Positions 31,821-39,502 of a stretch of 40,917 nucleotides of DNA are shown here, piece after piece. The notes under the pieces are model-generated. The model had not been told where the DNA came from and ran no database searches. It saw only the letters and a program-made list of their open reading frames with translations. The translations under genes were made by a program, and so were the position numbers. Origin of the DNA: Actinomycetes bacterium (GTDB lineage Bacteria; Planctomycetota; Phycisphaerae; JAACET01); NCBI GenBank assembly GCA_030614915.1, contig JAUXAG010000018.1:1-40917 (forward strand), read 5' to 3'. The stretch's first letter is position 1, and each line of letters opens with the position of its first letter.

Positions 31821-32930
31821 GTGATCCATCTTTCGATTCCCGATCTGAGGGGCAATGAATGGAAGTATCTCAAAGAGTGTCTGGATACCAATTGGATCAC
31901 CTCCGTTGGTCGCTTCCTTGACGATTTTGAGAATTCGCTGGCCTCTTTTGTAGGTGCCAAATATGCCGTGGCCTGTGCTTCGGGGACAGCCGCTATGCAC
32001 GTCGGCCTGCAGATGCTCGGCGTACAAGCCGGCGACAAGGTTATCGTCCCGGCCTCGACCTTTATCTCTACTGTCAACGTCGTCCTCTACTGCCGGGCCA
32101 CACCCGTCATAGTTGACGTTGAGGAGCGGACCTTCAATATGGACCCGGCCAAGCTCGCCGAAGCCATCGATGACCGCACCAAGGTGATCCTTCCGGTGCA
32201 CCTTTATGGCCAGCCTTGTCGAATGGACAAGATCATGGCCATTGCCGAGAGCACGGGTGTTGCCGTCCTGGAAGATGCCTGCGAGAGCATCGGCGCTCGC
32301 TACAAGAAAAAACATACTGGCACCTTCGGCCGGATCTCGGCCTTTAGTTTCAACGGCAACAAACTCGTAACCTGCGGGGGCGGTGGCATGATCGTTACCA
32401 ACGAGGAAGAGCTGGCCCGGCAGTGCCGACACCTGGTGAGCCAGGCCCGCAGCAGCGATCTGGAGTACCTTCACGACGCTCTGGGCTACAACTACCGTCT
32501 GACCAATATGCAGGCCGCCGTCGGCTTGGCTCAAATGGAGCGCCTCGAACAGATGATTGACCGCCGCCGTCAGATATTCAGTAAATACCAACAGGGCTTG
32601 GCCGAGTTGGGCGGCTGGCAGGGCCCCGGCTACGTAGACGGCGGTGAGTCCAACTACTGGCTCTACACCGCCCTGGTTGATCCTCAAGAGTTCGGCATGA
32701 CCAGCCGAGAGTTGATGGCCCGTTTGCGAGAGAGGCGAATCGAGGCCCGACCTATCTTCGCACCGGTCTGTGAAAACGAACACCTCAGTTGTGCCGATGG
32801 TCGCGAACGCTTCCCGGTGGCCTACAGAATTTGGGAACAGGGCATTGCCCTGCCCAGCGGCGCGGGACTCACCGACCAGCAGATAGACCAAGTCATCGAC
32901 GCGGTCCGCTTGGCCGCCGGCGGCTCTTGA
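31821..32930 (+). CDS. DegT/DnrJ/EryC1/StrS-family sugar aminotransferase
   Basis: A 369-residue PLP enzyme that adds an amino group to a keto-sugar nucleotide. The beginning IPDLRGNEWKYLKECLDTNWITSVG, the substrate region ACASGTAAMHVGLQ and EDACESIGARY are classical, and the PLP lysine is K181 in FSFNGNKLVTCGGGG. It resembles the perosamine/LegC/PglE type that acts at C4 of a UDP- or GDP-4-keto-6-deoxy sugar. GTG 31821 follows AGGAG (TTG 31818 is an alternative). The 4,6-dehydratase that should supply the keto sugar is not in the window. Next gene: the fused transferase/acetyltransferase, 79 bases on. Confidence 0.88.
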   Translation: MIHLSIPDLRGNEWKYLKECLDTNWITSVGRFLDDFENSLASFVGAKYAVACASGTAAMHVGLQMLGVQAGDKVIVPASTFISTVNVVLYCRATPVIVDVEERTFNMDPAKLAEAIDDRTKVILPVHLYGQPCRMDKIMAIAESTGVAVLEDACESIGARYKKKHTGTFGRISAFSFNGNKLVTCGGGGMIVTNEEELARQCRHLVSQARSSDLEYLHDALGYNYRLTNMQAAVGLAQMERLEQMIDRRRQIFSKYQQGLAELGGWQGPGYVDGGESNYWLYTALVDPQEFGMTSRELMARLRERRIEARPIFAPVCENEHLSCADGRERFPVAYRIWEQGIALPSGAGLTDQQIDQVIDAVRLAAGGS

Positions 32931-33009
32931 ATGTTTACAAACCGGCCGGAACCGCGTGGCTAAAATCGACGCCTGCTGCACTGAGCCTGTATTGTGGAGA
33001 AAATAGCTC

Positions 33010-34872
33010 ATGCTTCCGCCTAATGCCCCAAGTCTGATCGAGGTCATACGAACCCTCTGGCAGCCCTGGTGGGTGTACGTCATTTCCTTTGCTGCGGTCG
33101 TGGTTCTAACACCCTTGCTCCGCAGCCTGGCCATTCGCTGGCAGTTCTACGATCGCCCCGAGGGCTTGCTCAAACCCCACGCCAGGCCCACTGCCTATTT
33201 GGGAGGCCTGGCCATCTTTATCGCCTGGGTCCTCCCCGTGCTGATCTGGGTCTTTAGCGGCAGCGGCCAGTACCTGGGGGAAATAATGGCCATCGTCCTT
33301 GGTGGTGCGATACTATTGAGCCTCGGTCTGGTCGATGACCTCAAGAAAATTCGCCCCACTTACAGACTCATCGGGCAGATCGCGGTAGCCGTCGGCTTGT
33401 ACATCTCCGGCGTGCGGTTCGAGGCCATTCCCGAAATCACCATACAGGGCCTTGTTTTCTTTGCCCCAGGCAGCTCGGAGTTCATAGCCGCCGGGGTGTT
33501 TATCCAGATCTTGCTCGTCACCGGAGCTTCCAACGCCATCAACCTCCTGGATGGGTTAGACGGTCTATGTAGCGGAGTCAGCGTTATCATAGCGGTTGGC
33601 TTTCTTTTGGTGGCCACCCATATCGGCGCCTGGGCTGTGCCCGGTTGGTGCGCCAACATGGTTGGTCCTACTTACCGCTTTAACGAATTGGCAATAGTCT
33701 TAGCCATGGCCCTGACCGCGGCGGCTCTGGGCTTTTTGCTTTACAACTTCAACCCAGCCACCATATTTCTGGGTGACGCCGGCAGCACCTTCCTGGGATA
33801 CCTGGCCGCAGTGTTTATTATTCTCTTTGCCGACAAGCCGGGTATGATCAAATGGTTCTTGGCCGGCCTGATGATTATGGGCCTGCCCATATTCGATACT
33901 GCTTTGGCTCTAGTACGCCGACTTCGCAATAAACGCCCCATCTTCGGAGGAGACCGCAGTCACTTCTACGACCAGCTCGTCGATCGAGGTCTCTCCATCC
34001 GCACGACCGTGGTGGTTAGCTACGGCTTGGCCATACTGGCCGTGGTCGTTGCCGTGGGCACTTTGGCGCTGAGAACCAGACACATAGCCCTATTATACGT
34101 CCTGATCCTGGCAGCAGTGGCTGCTCTTGCTGCTTTCGGAGGTTTTATCAAAGTGGACCCCTCTTCTGCCCAGACAAAACGCAAATCCAGATCATCATCT
34201 CTGGCCAAACCGCCCAAGAAGCTCATCATAATGGGCGCCGGGGGCTTGGCCCGCGAATTGGCCAACGCCGTGGCCCAGATCAATAGTATTTGCCCAACCT
34301 TTGAGCTGCTCGGTTACCTCGATGATAAGCAGACACTGCGCGGCCAGAAACTCCTCGATCTGCCTGTTCTGGGAACCGTGGAGCAGCTCGGCGAATATAA
34401 ATCCACCGATTTGTGGGCCGTCGCCGCTACCGGTGATGGCTACGTGCGCGAAAAATTCGCTCGTACCGCCCAACACAATAATGTTCCTCTAGCCACCATC
34501 ATCCATCCCAGCTCAACTATTGGAGGCGATAGTTCGGTCCAGGACGGGGTATTCATCGCTGCGGCTTGTGTGATTACCGTCAACGTCTATTTGGATCAGG
34601 CCGTCCTGGTAAATATGGGTTGCACCATCGCTCATGACGTCCGCCTCGGTAAATTCGCCAGCGTGCATCCCGGAGCCCGCATCTCCGGCGAAGTCATCGT
34701 CAAGGACTACGCTCTGATAGGCTCCCAGGCCGTTATTCTCAACAAATGCACCATCGGCCAAGGAGCGGTCGTCGCCATGGGTGCGGTTGTGGCCCATGAT
34801 GTGCCCGACTACACCCTGGTCGCTGGAAACCCCGCCCGCATCGTTAAACGCCTGGAGAAGCCAGGAAAGTAG
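33010..34872 (+). CDS. Fusion: polyprenyl-phosphate sugar-1-phosphate transferase plus PglD-type acetyltransferase
   Basis: A 620-residue two-domain protein. Residues 20-380 are a WecA/MraY-type integral membrane transferase (about ten helices) with the catalytic acidic motifs VDD (108-110), INLLDGLDG (177-185), LYNFNPATIFLGDAGS (244-259) and the cytoplasmic DRSHFYDQL (315-323). A 20-residue Ser/Lys-rich linker follows. Residues 403-618 form a PglD/NeuD-like acetyltransferase: a Rossmann-like start (IIMGAGGLARELA), then left-handed beta-helix hexapeptides with a candidate catalytic His (H542 in CTIAHD) and VAGNPARIVKR at the end. With the aminotransferase upstream it would acetylate an amino sugar and load it on undecaprenyl phosphate. 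The ATG at 33010 follows GGAG. Confidence 0.9.
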   Translation: MLPPNAPSLIEVIRTLWQPWWVYVISFAAVVVLTPLLRSLAIRWQFYDRPEGLLKPHARPTAYLGGLAIFIAWVLPVLIWVFSGSGQYLGEIMAIVLGGAILLSLGLVDDLKKIRPTYRLIGQIAVAVGLYISGVRFEAIPEITIQGLVFFAPGSSEFIAAGVFIQILLVTGASNAINLLDGLDGLCSGVSVIIAVGFLLVATHIGAWAVPGWCANMVGPTYRFNELAIVLAMALTAAALGFLLYNFNPATIFLGDAGSTFLGYLAAVFIILFADKPGMIKWFLAGLMIMGLPIFDTALALVRRLRNKRPIFGGDRSHFYDQLVDRGLSIRTTVVVSYGLAILAVVVAVGTLALRTRHIALLYVLILAAVAALAAFGGFIKVDPSSAQTKRKSRSSSLAKPPKKLIIMGAGGLARELANAVAQINSICPTFELLGYLDDKQTLRGQKLLDLPVLGTVEQLGEYKSTDLWAVAATGDGYVREKFARTAQHNNVPLATIIHPSSTIGGDSSVQDGVFIAAACVITVNVYLDQAVLVNMGCTIAHDVRLGKFASVHPGARISGEVIVKDYALIGSQAVILNKCTIGQGAVVAMGAVVAHDVPDYTLVAGNPARIVKRLEKPGK

Positions 34873-34882
34873 GCTTGAGGCG

Positions 34883-34903
34883 CCTGAGGCCGTAGGCCTC
34901 AGG
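34883..34903 (+). terminator. Perfect hairpin after the fusion gene
   Basis: Arms CCTGAGGCC (34883-34891) and GGCCTCAGG (34895-34903) with a three-base loop GTA, 11 bases after the stop. No T-run follows, so termination would be weak or need Rho; it may also be a repeat element. Confidence 0.45.
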
Positions 34904-34950
34904 AGAAAGTAGAGAGTAGATAGTAGAAAGGTGAAGAACAAAAGAAAATC

Positions 34951-35029
34951 ATTGGTTATTAGTCATCAATTATTTGTTATTGGTTATTTTTAAGACGAGT
35001 CTTTCAGTCAAATGACTGATGACAAATAA
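34951..35029. repeat. AT-rich dispersed inverted repeat
   Basis: ATTGGTTATTAGTCATC (34951-34967) and, in opposite orientation, TGACTGATGACAAATAAT (35012-35029). This is the same family as 14183-14257 and 19766-19798. Confidence 0.7.
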
Positions 35030-35067
35030 TCGGGTTCGCCGTAGTGAAACAAACCTCTGGCACGCCA

Positions 35068-35086
35068 AAATAGGTAATTGTCCCCT
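35068..35086. repeat. Left flanking inverted repeat of the 133-residue gene
   Basis: AAATAGGTAATTGTCCCCT. Its inverted partner is at 35517-35535 (17 of 19 positions match). Confidence 0.75.
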
Positions 35087-35108
35087 ATTTCCGGAAAGGA
35101 GTTTCGAC

Positions 35109-35510
35109 ATGAAAAATCTCCTCTTGAAATTTGTGGCATTCACCGTTGTGATCTTTGCGTGTCTCATGGCAGTCAGTGGCAATGAGGGCGTTGTAAAGGC
35201 GTTCGAAGAGAACCGATGGACTGCGCGTCGCGAACCTGACGACTTTCCGGGCCGATACGTTCTGTTGAGTAATCCTGGCCCGAAAGACAAAGTTTTGGCT
35301 TATGAACGTAGGCACTTTGGATGGCCTTTTTGGGCGTTTTACTTTGATAGCTCCGTAGAGCACGGTTTTTGGTATGGAAAGATAGACATTCCTCGACTCG
35401 CGGCTAACTTGTGCATAGCCGCAGTTCCGGCTGCTTTAGCGTCATTCGCCCTTGTAATCCGTCGCAAGCGCAGGAAGAATTCAAGGGAACTGTCTCTTCC
35501 GGCAGTCTGA
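35109..35510 (+). CDS. Hypothetical small membrane protein in a repeat-flanked segment
   Basis: A 133-residue protein with an N-terminal membrane helix or signal (LLLKFVAFTVVIFACLMAVSG), a soluble middle with DDFPGRYVLL and PFWAFYFDSSVEHGFWYGKIDIP, and a C-terminal helix (IAAVPAALASFALVI) followed by a basic tail (RRKRRKN). No family is recognised. ATG at 35109 follows AAGGAG; a longer reading from 35019 runs through the flanking repeat. It is bounded by inverted repeats at 35068-35086 and 35517-35535, so it may have arrived as a unit. Confidence 0.65.
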   Translation: MKNLLLKFVAFTVVIFACLMAVSGNEGVVKAFEENRWTARREPDDFPGRYVLLSNPGPKDKVLAYERRHFGWPFWAFYFDSSVEHGFWYGKIDIPRLAANLCIAAVPAALASFALVIRRKRRKNSRELSLPAV

Positions 35511-35516
35511 GGTAAT

Positions 35517-35535
35517 AAGGGACAGTTACCTATTT
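35517..35535. repeat. Right flanking inverted repeat of the 133-residue gene
   Basis: AAGGGACAGTTACCTATTT, the inverted counterpart of the repeat at 35068-35086, four bases or so after the gene's stop. Confidence 0.75.
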
Positions 35536-35550
35536 CCGGTATAGCCCCGC

Positions 35551-35784
35551 TCAGGTCAGAAGGGCCTTGATGTCCTGGGGGGTGATTTTTTTGGCGGGTT
35601 TGCCGAGCTGACGGCTGAGCCAACTCATTACCGCAGGGGTATAGGGCGGCTTGCTGCGTTTGATCAGGGCGATCATGTTGGCTGCCCGCCGGCTGCGCTC
35701 CTTGGTCTTTAGGGGTGAGTTCTGTCGGCGAGTCTTGATGGCTTTGGCAAGCCGGCCGTCGAGTCGGTCACGTCTGGCACCCAT
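35551..35784 (-). CDS. Small basic hypothetical protein
   Basis: A 77-residue protein rich in Arg and Lys, largely helical: RRDRLDGRLAKAIKTRR at the start and SWLSRQLGKPAKKITPQDIK at the end. No family is recognised. ATG 35784 is preceded by AGGAG at a 10-base distance. Nucleic-acid binding is conceivable because of the charge but is only a guess. It is alone on the minus strand; the reading frame could still be chance. Confidence 0.5.
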   Translation of the reverse strand: MGARRDRLDGRLAKAIKTRRQNSPLKTKERSRRAANMIALIKRSKPPYTPAVMSWLSRQLGKPAKKITPQDIKALLT

Positions 35785-35975
35785 CGTTCATTATCTCCTG
35801 ATTATCTGTTTCCTGCCTGGCAAAGCAGAGGTTATTATATTGCCTGGACAGCAGCACGCAAGGAATAAACCGCTGTGCGAGGCGATGCCCTGGGACGAGA
35901 CCTTTTTTGGGCGGATCAATAAAATCTTCCCTCTTGCTCTCGCATTGTCACTAAGTGTTGCTTATAGAAAGAATT

Positions 35976-36179
35976 ATGCAGCCAATGAAAGCCAGAGAGA
36001 TAATCAGGATGATTGCAAAAGACGGCTGGTACAGAGTTCCTGCTAAGGGCGGACATCGGCAATTTAAGCACCGAATCAAGTCGGGTCGAGTTACAATCGT
36101 AGGAAATCTTAATAAGGACGTGCCTCCGGGGACTCTCAATAGTATAATGAAACAGGCGGGCATAAGAAAGACGAGGTGA
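35976..36179 (+). CDS. HicA-like toxin (second pair)
   Basis: A 67-residue HicA-family double-stranded-RNA-binding-like toxin. It reads KAREIIRMIAKDGWYRVPAKGGHRQFKH with the catalytic-type His in GGHRQF, then GRVTIVGNLNKDVPPGTLNSI, as in classical mRNA interferases. The start is either ATG 35976 (with AGAAAG upstream) or ATG 35985, which gives the classical MKAREI. It is followed by hicB three bases later, in the canonical hicA-hicB order. Confidence 0.88.
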   Translation: MQPMKAREIIRMIAKDGWYRVPAKGGHRQFKHRIKSGRVTIVGNLNKDVPPGTLNSIMKQAGIRKTR

Positions 36180-36182
36180 GCT

Positions 36183-36404
36183 ATGCCTTATAGAAAGTAC
36201 TTGGTTGTGATTGAGCAGGCCCAGGACGGCAGCTATAGCGCCTATGTGCCTGATTTGTCGGGTTGTGTTGCCGTGGGACAGGATACGCCAAAGCACGCAA
36301 AGAAACTTATACGCGAGGCCATCGAAGCACATATTCAAGGGCTTATCAAAGACGGCGAGCCAATCCCAGAGCCAACTACACAGGCTGAATATGTGGTTGC
36401 CTAG
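36183..36404 (+). CDS. HicB-like antitoxin (second pair)
   Basis: A 73-residue antitoxin: YLVVIEQAQDGSYSAYVPDL, SGCVAVGQDTPKHAKKLIREAI and AHIQGLIKDGEPIPEP. It has a single domain with no added DNA-binding part, like the first pair. ATG 36183 follows GAGGTG. It converges on the DUF1844 gene, with 17 bases between stops. Confidence 0.88.
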   Translation: MPYRKYLVVIEQAQDGSYSAYVPDLSGCVAVGQDTPKHAKKLIREAIEAHIQGLIKDGEPIPEPTTQAEYVVA

Positions 36405-36421
36405 GGATAGCATCAAGCATT

Positions 36422-36799
36422 TCAGGATAGCTGCACGTAGCGCAGCCTCAACTCGTAGAGCACAGAGTCCAGAAGTTTTTTCTCCTCGTCGCTGAGATTG
36501 CCCTTGGTCTTGAGATCGAGCATTTCCAGCATGTCGATATGGTGCTTGGCGGCCTCAAGGTCGAGCTGCTTCTTCCTGGTGATGGGGTTGTCCATATCAG
36601 CAAGGCAAATGCGGGCCTGAGTAACCAGGGAAATCACCAGGAGGGTGAAACTCGGCGGGGGTAAAGGGCCTCTGTCGGTCTCGGGCTCGGCAGCGGGCTC
36701 TTCTTTGCTGAGCTTTTCCTTCTCGGCCTGGGCCTGGGCCTTCCAGTCGTCGTCAATGTGCAGCTTGGGCTCTTTGTCTTTGTCTTTGTCATTTTTCAT
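36422..36799 (-). CDS. DUF1844 family protein
   Basis: A 125-residue protein. A charged, low-complexity N-terminus (KNDKDKDKEPKLHIDDDW) is followed by the DUF1844 core: PPPSFTLLVISLVTQARICLAD, then EAAKHHIDMLEMLDLKTKGNLSDEEKKLLDSVLYELRLRYV. Function is unknown. ATG 36799 is chosen; a TTG at 36817 would add 6 residues. It lies 55 bases downstream of pyrG and is probably in the same transcript. Confidence 0.85.
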   Translation of the reverse strand: MKNDKDKDKEPKLHIDDDWKAQAQAEKEKLSKEEPAAEPETDRGPLPPPSFTLLVISLVTQARICLADMDNPITRKKQLDLEAAKHHIDMLEMLDLKTKGNLSDEEKKLLDSVLYELRLRYVQLS

Positions 36800-36854
36800 T
36801 GATCGGTGAATCCTCAATTATCATCTGTTGGTAGCGGGTAAGTTTAGAACTGGA

Positions 36855-38573
36855 CTACTGAGCCCATCTTAGAGCTGCCTCTACCAGGCCCAAGAACATG
36901 GGGCTGGGCCGTAGAGGGCGGGAGGTCAGGCAAGGATGGGCTTGAGTGCCGATGAAGTAGGGATGCAGCTCGCGGGGCAGCTCGAGAATCTGCATTATGG
37001 GCTGGCTCGGATGACGGCCCGAAAAGATAAGGCCGGCCTTTTCCAGCTGCTCGATGTACTTGGGGTCCACTTCATAACGGTGGCGAAAGCGCATGCGGAT
37101 CCGGTCGGCTCCGGCGAAAAGATCGGCGGCGAGGGTTCCCGGCGTGATGTTGATATCTTGGCCGCCAAGGCGCATGTTGCCGCCGAGGCCCTCGATCTTT
37201 TTCTGCTCGGGCAGGATATCAATGACTGGCAGGGCACAATCGGGCTGGATCTCGGTGCTGTTGGCCTCGCTCAGGCCGCAAACGTTGCGGGCGAACTCCA
37301 GCACGGCCATCTGGAAGCCCAGACATATGCCCAGATAGGGCAGCTTGTGAATTCGAGCGTACTCGATGCAGGCAATCTTACCCTGAGTCCCCCGGATGCC
37401 GAAACCGCCGGGCACGATAATGCCCTGGACATTTTTGAGTAGTTCAGGAACGTTTTGGCCGTTGACCTCGGTGGTATCAATCCACTGGATAGACACCTTG
37501 GCGTCCAGATGGGTGCCGGCATGTTCGAGGGCCTTGATGATGCTGGCGTAGCTGTCGCGCAGGGCGGTGTATTTTCCGGTAATTCCGATAGTGAGTTTCC
37601 GGTCGGCTTCCTTGATGCGCCGGACAAAGTCAGCCCACTGGCGGTGATGCAACTGGTCCTCTTTTTCGTCCATTCGATCCGTCAGACCCAGGATATCAAG
37701 GACCTGACGATCGATGCCGGCCTGGCGAAGCTGCCCGGGAATCATATAGATTGACTCGCGGTCGTGCATAGAGACGACACGTTCGAGAGGGACGTTGGTA
37801 TAGATGGAGATTTTCTGCCTGACCTTCTTGGTGGCTGGGGAAGCGGCGCGGCAGGCTATGATGTGGGGCTGAATGCCCATTTCCATCAGGCGTTTGACGC
37901 CGAGCTGGGCGGCTTTGCTTTTCTGCTCGCCGAGGGTAGTGGGCTCCATGATGTAGGTCAGAGCCACGAAGCAGACCTTGCCGGGCCCTTCTTCGTAGGC
38001 CAGCTCGCGGGCGGCCTCGATGTAATAGGCGTTCTCATAGTCCCCGACGGTGCCGCCGACTTCAACGAAGACGACATCGGCTCCACTCTTGAGGGCCAAG
38101 TTGCGGAGCTTCATTTTGACTTCGCCGGTAACGTGGGGGATCATCTGGACATCGCGGCCGAGGTAGCCGCCTTGCCGCTCCTTGTTGAGCACTTCGGTGA
38201 GGATTTGGCCAGAGGTGGCGAAATTGTCGGAGGAAAGGTCCTGGTCGAGCATCCGCTCGTAAGTGCCCAGGTCCATGTCGCACTCTTTGCCGTCGTCGAG
38301 GACGAAGACCTCGCCGTGGCGATAGGGATTCAAGGTGCCCGAATCGATGTTGAGGTATCCTTCGAGCTTAATGGGAGCGACGACAAAGCCCTTGTCCTTG
38401 AGCAGCTTGGCCAACGAACTGGAGAATATGCCCTTGCCCAGGCCGCTCATCACCGTGCCGACGACGATGACGTAACGGCATTGGCCGAGCTTGTAACCGT
38501 CGGGCAGGGGGGTGTAGAACTCGGTCTCCTCGCTGAGGCTGCCGACACTGGCGAGTAGGTCACGGGCTTCCAT
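36855..38573 (-). CDS. pyrG: CTP synthase with altered glutaminase triad
   Basis: A 572-residue CTP synthase: an ATP-dependent amidoligase domain (33-320) and a class I glutaminase domain (326-572). The P-loop region is GTVMSGLGKGIFSS, Mg ligands are D101 (ECDMDLGTYER) and E171 (VVFVEVGGTVGDYE), and the glutaminase nucleophile is C417 in PYLGICLGFQ. The triad His is H546, but the following Glu of the HPE motif is Cys (C548, reading TQAHPCLTSRP). About 32 residues precede the family start. KLEGYLNIDSGT replaces the usual KxDPYxNVDPGT. ATG 38573 is two bases after the kdsB stop; AGGAG lies within kdsB. Confidence 0.92.
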   Translation of the reverse strand: MEARDLLASVGSLSEETEFYTPLPDGYKLGQCRYVIVVGTVMSGLGKGIFSSSLAKLLKDKGFVVAPIKLEGYLNIDSGTLNPYRHGEVFVLDDGKECDMDLGTYERMLDQDLSSDNFATSGQILTEVLNKERQGGYLGRDVQMIPHVTGEVKMKLRNLALKSGADVVFVEVGGTVGDYENAYYIEAARELAYEEGPGKVCFVALTYIMEPTTLGEQKSKAAQLGVKRLMEMGIQPHIIACRAASPATKKVRQKISIYTNVPLERVVSMHDRESIYMIPGQLRQAGIDRQVLDILGLTDRMDEKEDQLHHRQWADFVRRIKEADRKLTIGITGKYTALRDSYASIIKALEHAGTHLDAKVSIQWIDTTEVNGQNVPELLKNVQGIIVPGGFGIRGTQGKIACIEYARIHKLPYLGICLGFQMAVLEFARNVCGLSEANSTEIQPDCALPVIDILPEQKKIEGLGGNMRLGGQDINITPGTLAADLFAGADRIRMRFRHRYEVDPKYIEQLEKAGLIFSGRHPSQPIMQILELPRELHPYFIGTQAHPCLTSRPLRPSPMFLGLVEAALRWAQ

Positions 38574-38575
38574 AA

Positions 38576-39340
38576 TTATGGCTTCTCCTGTTGGAGCGGA
38601 GTAGTCGGCTGTTTCGAGCGTGCCCAGGCGGCGTATTGCTCGGGCGTATCAATTCCTTGGCCGTGATAATCAACTACGTCGACGGCTATGCGGACCCCGG
38701 CCTGTAGAGCCCGGAGCTGCTCGAGCTTTTCGAGTTTCTCCAGGATCGAGGGCTCCATATTGGCCATGGCCAGCAGAAAGTCTCGGCGATAACCGTAAAT
38801 GCCCAGATGCAGCAGGTACTGATCGGCCTGAGCGAGGCCGCGGGAGGAGTCTCGGCCGAAAGGTATCGCACTCCTTGAAAAATACAGGGCATAACCCTGA
38901 TGGTCCAGGACCACTTTGACGAGATTGGGATCGGAGGGGTCCTCCGGGGCGGTGAAACGCCTGGCCAGGGTGGCCATTTTGATCTGCGGCTGGGCCTGCA
39001 TTCGGCTAATGAGCGTTTCGAGGACTGCTGAGTCCATGTCCGGCTCATCGCCCTGGACATTAATGATAATCTCAGCCCGCAGCTCAGCAGCCACCTCGGC
39101 GATGCGGTCAGTGCCGCTGGGATGATCGGCCCTGGTCATCCGGCAATCAGCGGAAAATTCGCGGGCGGCCCGGACGATGCGCTCGTCATCGGTGGCTATA
39201 ATGACCTTCTCTATCAGATCGCAGGCGCGGACGCATTCGTAAACGTGTTGGATGAGATACTTTCCCGTGGCCTTGGCCAGGGGCTTACCTGGAAAGCGCG
39301 TTGAGCCATAGCGAGCCGGAATTACGGCCACGATCGACAT
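38576..39340 (-). CDS. kdsB: 3-deoxy-manno-octulosonate cytidylyltransferase
   Basis: A 254-residue enzyme that makes CMP-Kdo from Kdo and CTP for lipopolysaccharide. It starts with IPARYGSTRFPGKPLA, has VIIATDDERIV, the metal/CTP segment NVQGDEPDM and ends with GQGIDTPEQYAAW. It is coupled to the CTP synthase, which would supply its substrate. The ATG at 39340 follows AGGAG. With lpxI at 5.8 kb this supports an LPS-bearing outer membrane. Confidence 0.95.
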   Translation of the reverse strand: MSIVAVIPARYGSTRFPGKPLAKATGKYLIQHVYECVRACDLIEKVIIATDDERIVRAAREFSADCRMTRADHPSGTDRIAEVAAELRAEIIINVQGDEPDMDSAVLETLISRMQAQPQIKMATLARRFTAPEDPSDPNLVKVVLDHQGYALYFSRSAIPFGRDSSRGLAQADQYLLHLGIYGYRRDFLLAMANMEPSILEKLEKLEQLRALQAGVRIAVDVVDYHGQGIDTPEQYAAWARSKQPTTPLQQEKP

Positions 39341-39369
39341 GCACTGCTCCTGTTCCTAGCGGTCGGCAT

Positions 39370-39398
39370 AGCATATCTGCCCGGACGCCGCGAGTCAA
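39370..39398 (-). promoter_or_regulatory. Promoter of kdsB-pyrG
   Basis: On the minus strand: TTGACT (39398-39393), a 17-bp spacer, TATGCT (39375-39370), 29 bases before the kdsB start. Confidence 0.65.
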
Positions 39399-39430
39399 GC
39401 TTGTCTCAGAACAGCCCAGCAGCAAAGCAC

Positions 39431-39459
39431 TTGAGTCTATGGCGGACAAGAGCTAAAAT
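39431..39459 (+). promoter_or_regulatory. Promoter of the DinB-like gene
   Basis: TTGAGT (39431-39436), a 17-bp spacer, TAAAAT (39454-39459). Its spacer ends in GGCGGACAAGAGC, nearly the same as in the promoter at 40084-40112. Confidence 0.65.
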
Positions 39460-39502
39460 GCGGATCGATTCCCGCCGCTGATGGCCACGTTAGGAGCATA
39501 CC

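Noticed and set aside
31815-33134. 439-codon minus-strand frame opposite the DegT gene
   Set aside because: It is a shadow of the aminotransferase and of the start of the fusion gene; no motifs.
34883-34903. Strong intrinsic terminator
   Set aside because: The hairpin is perfect, but there is no T-run, so it is listed only as a weak candidate.
37764-38558. Plus-strand frame opposite pyrG
   Set aside because: Shadow of the CTP synthase gene.
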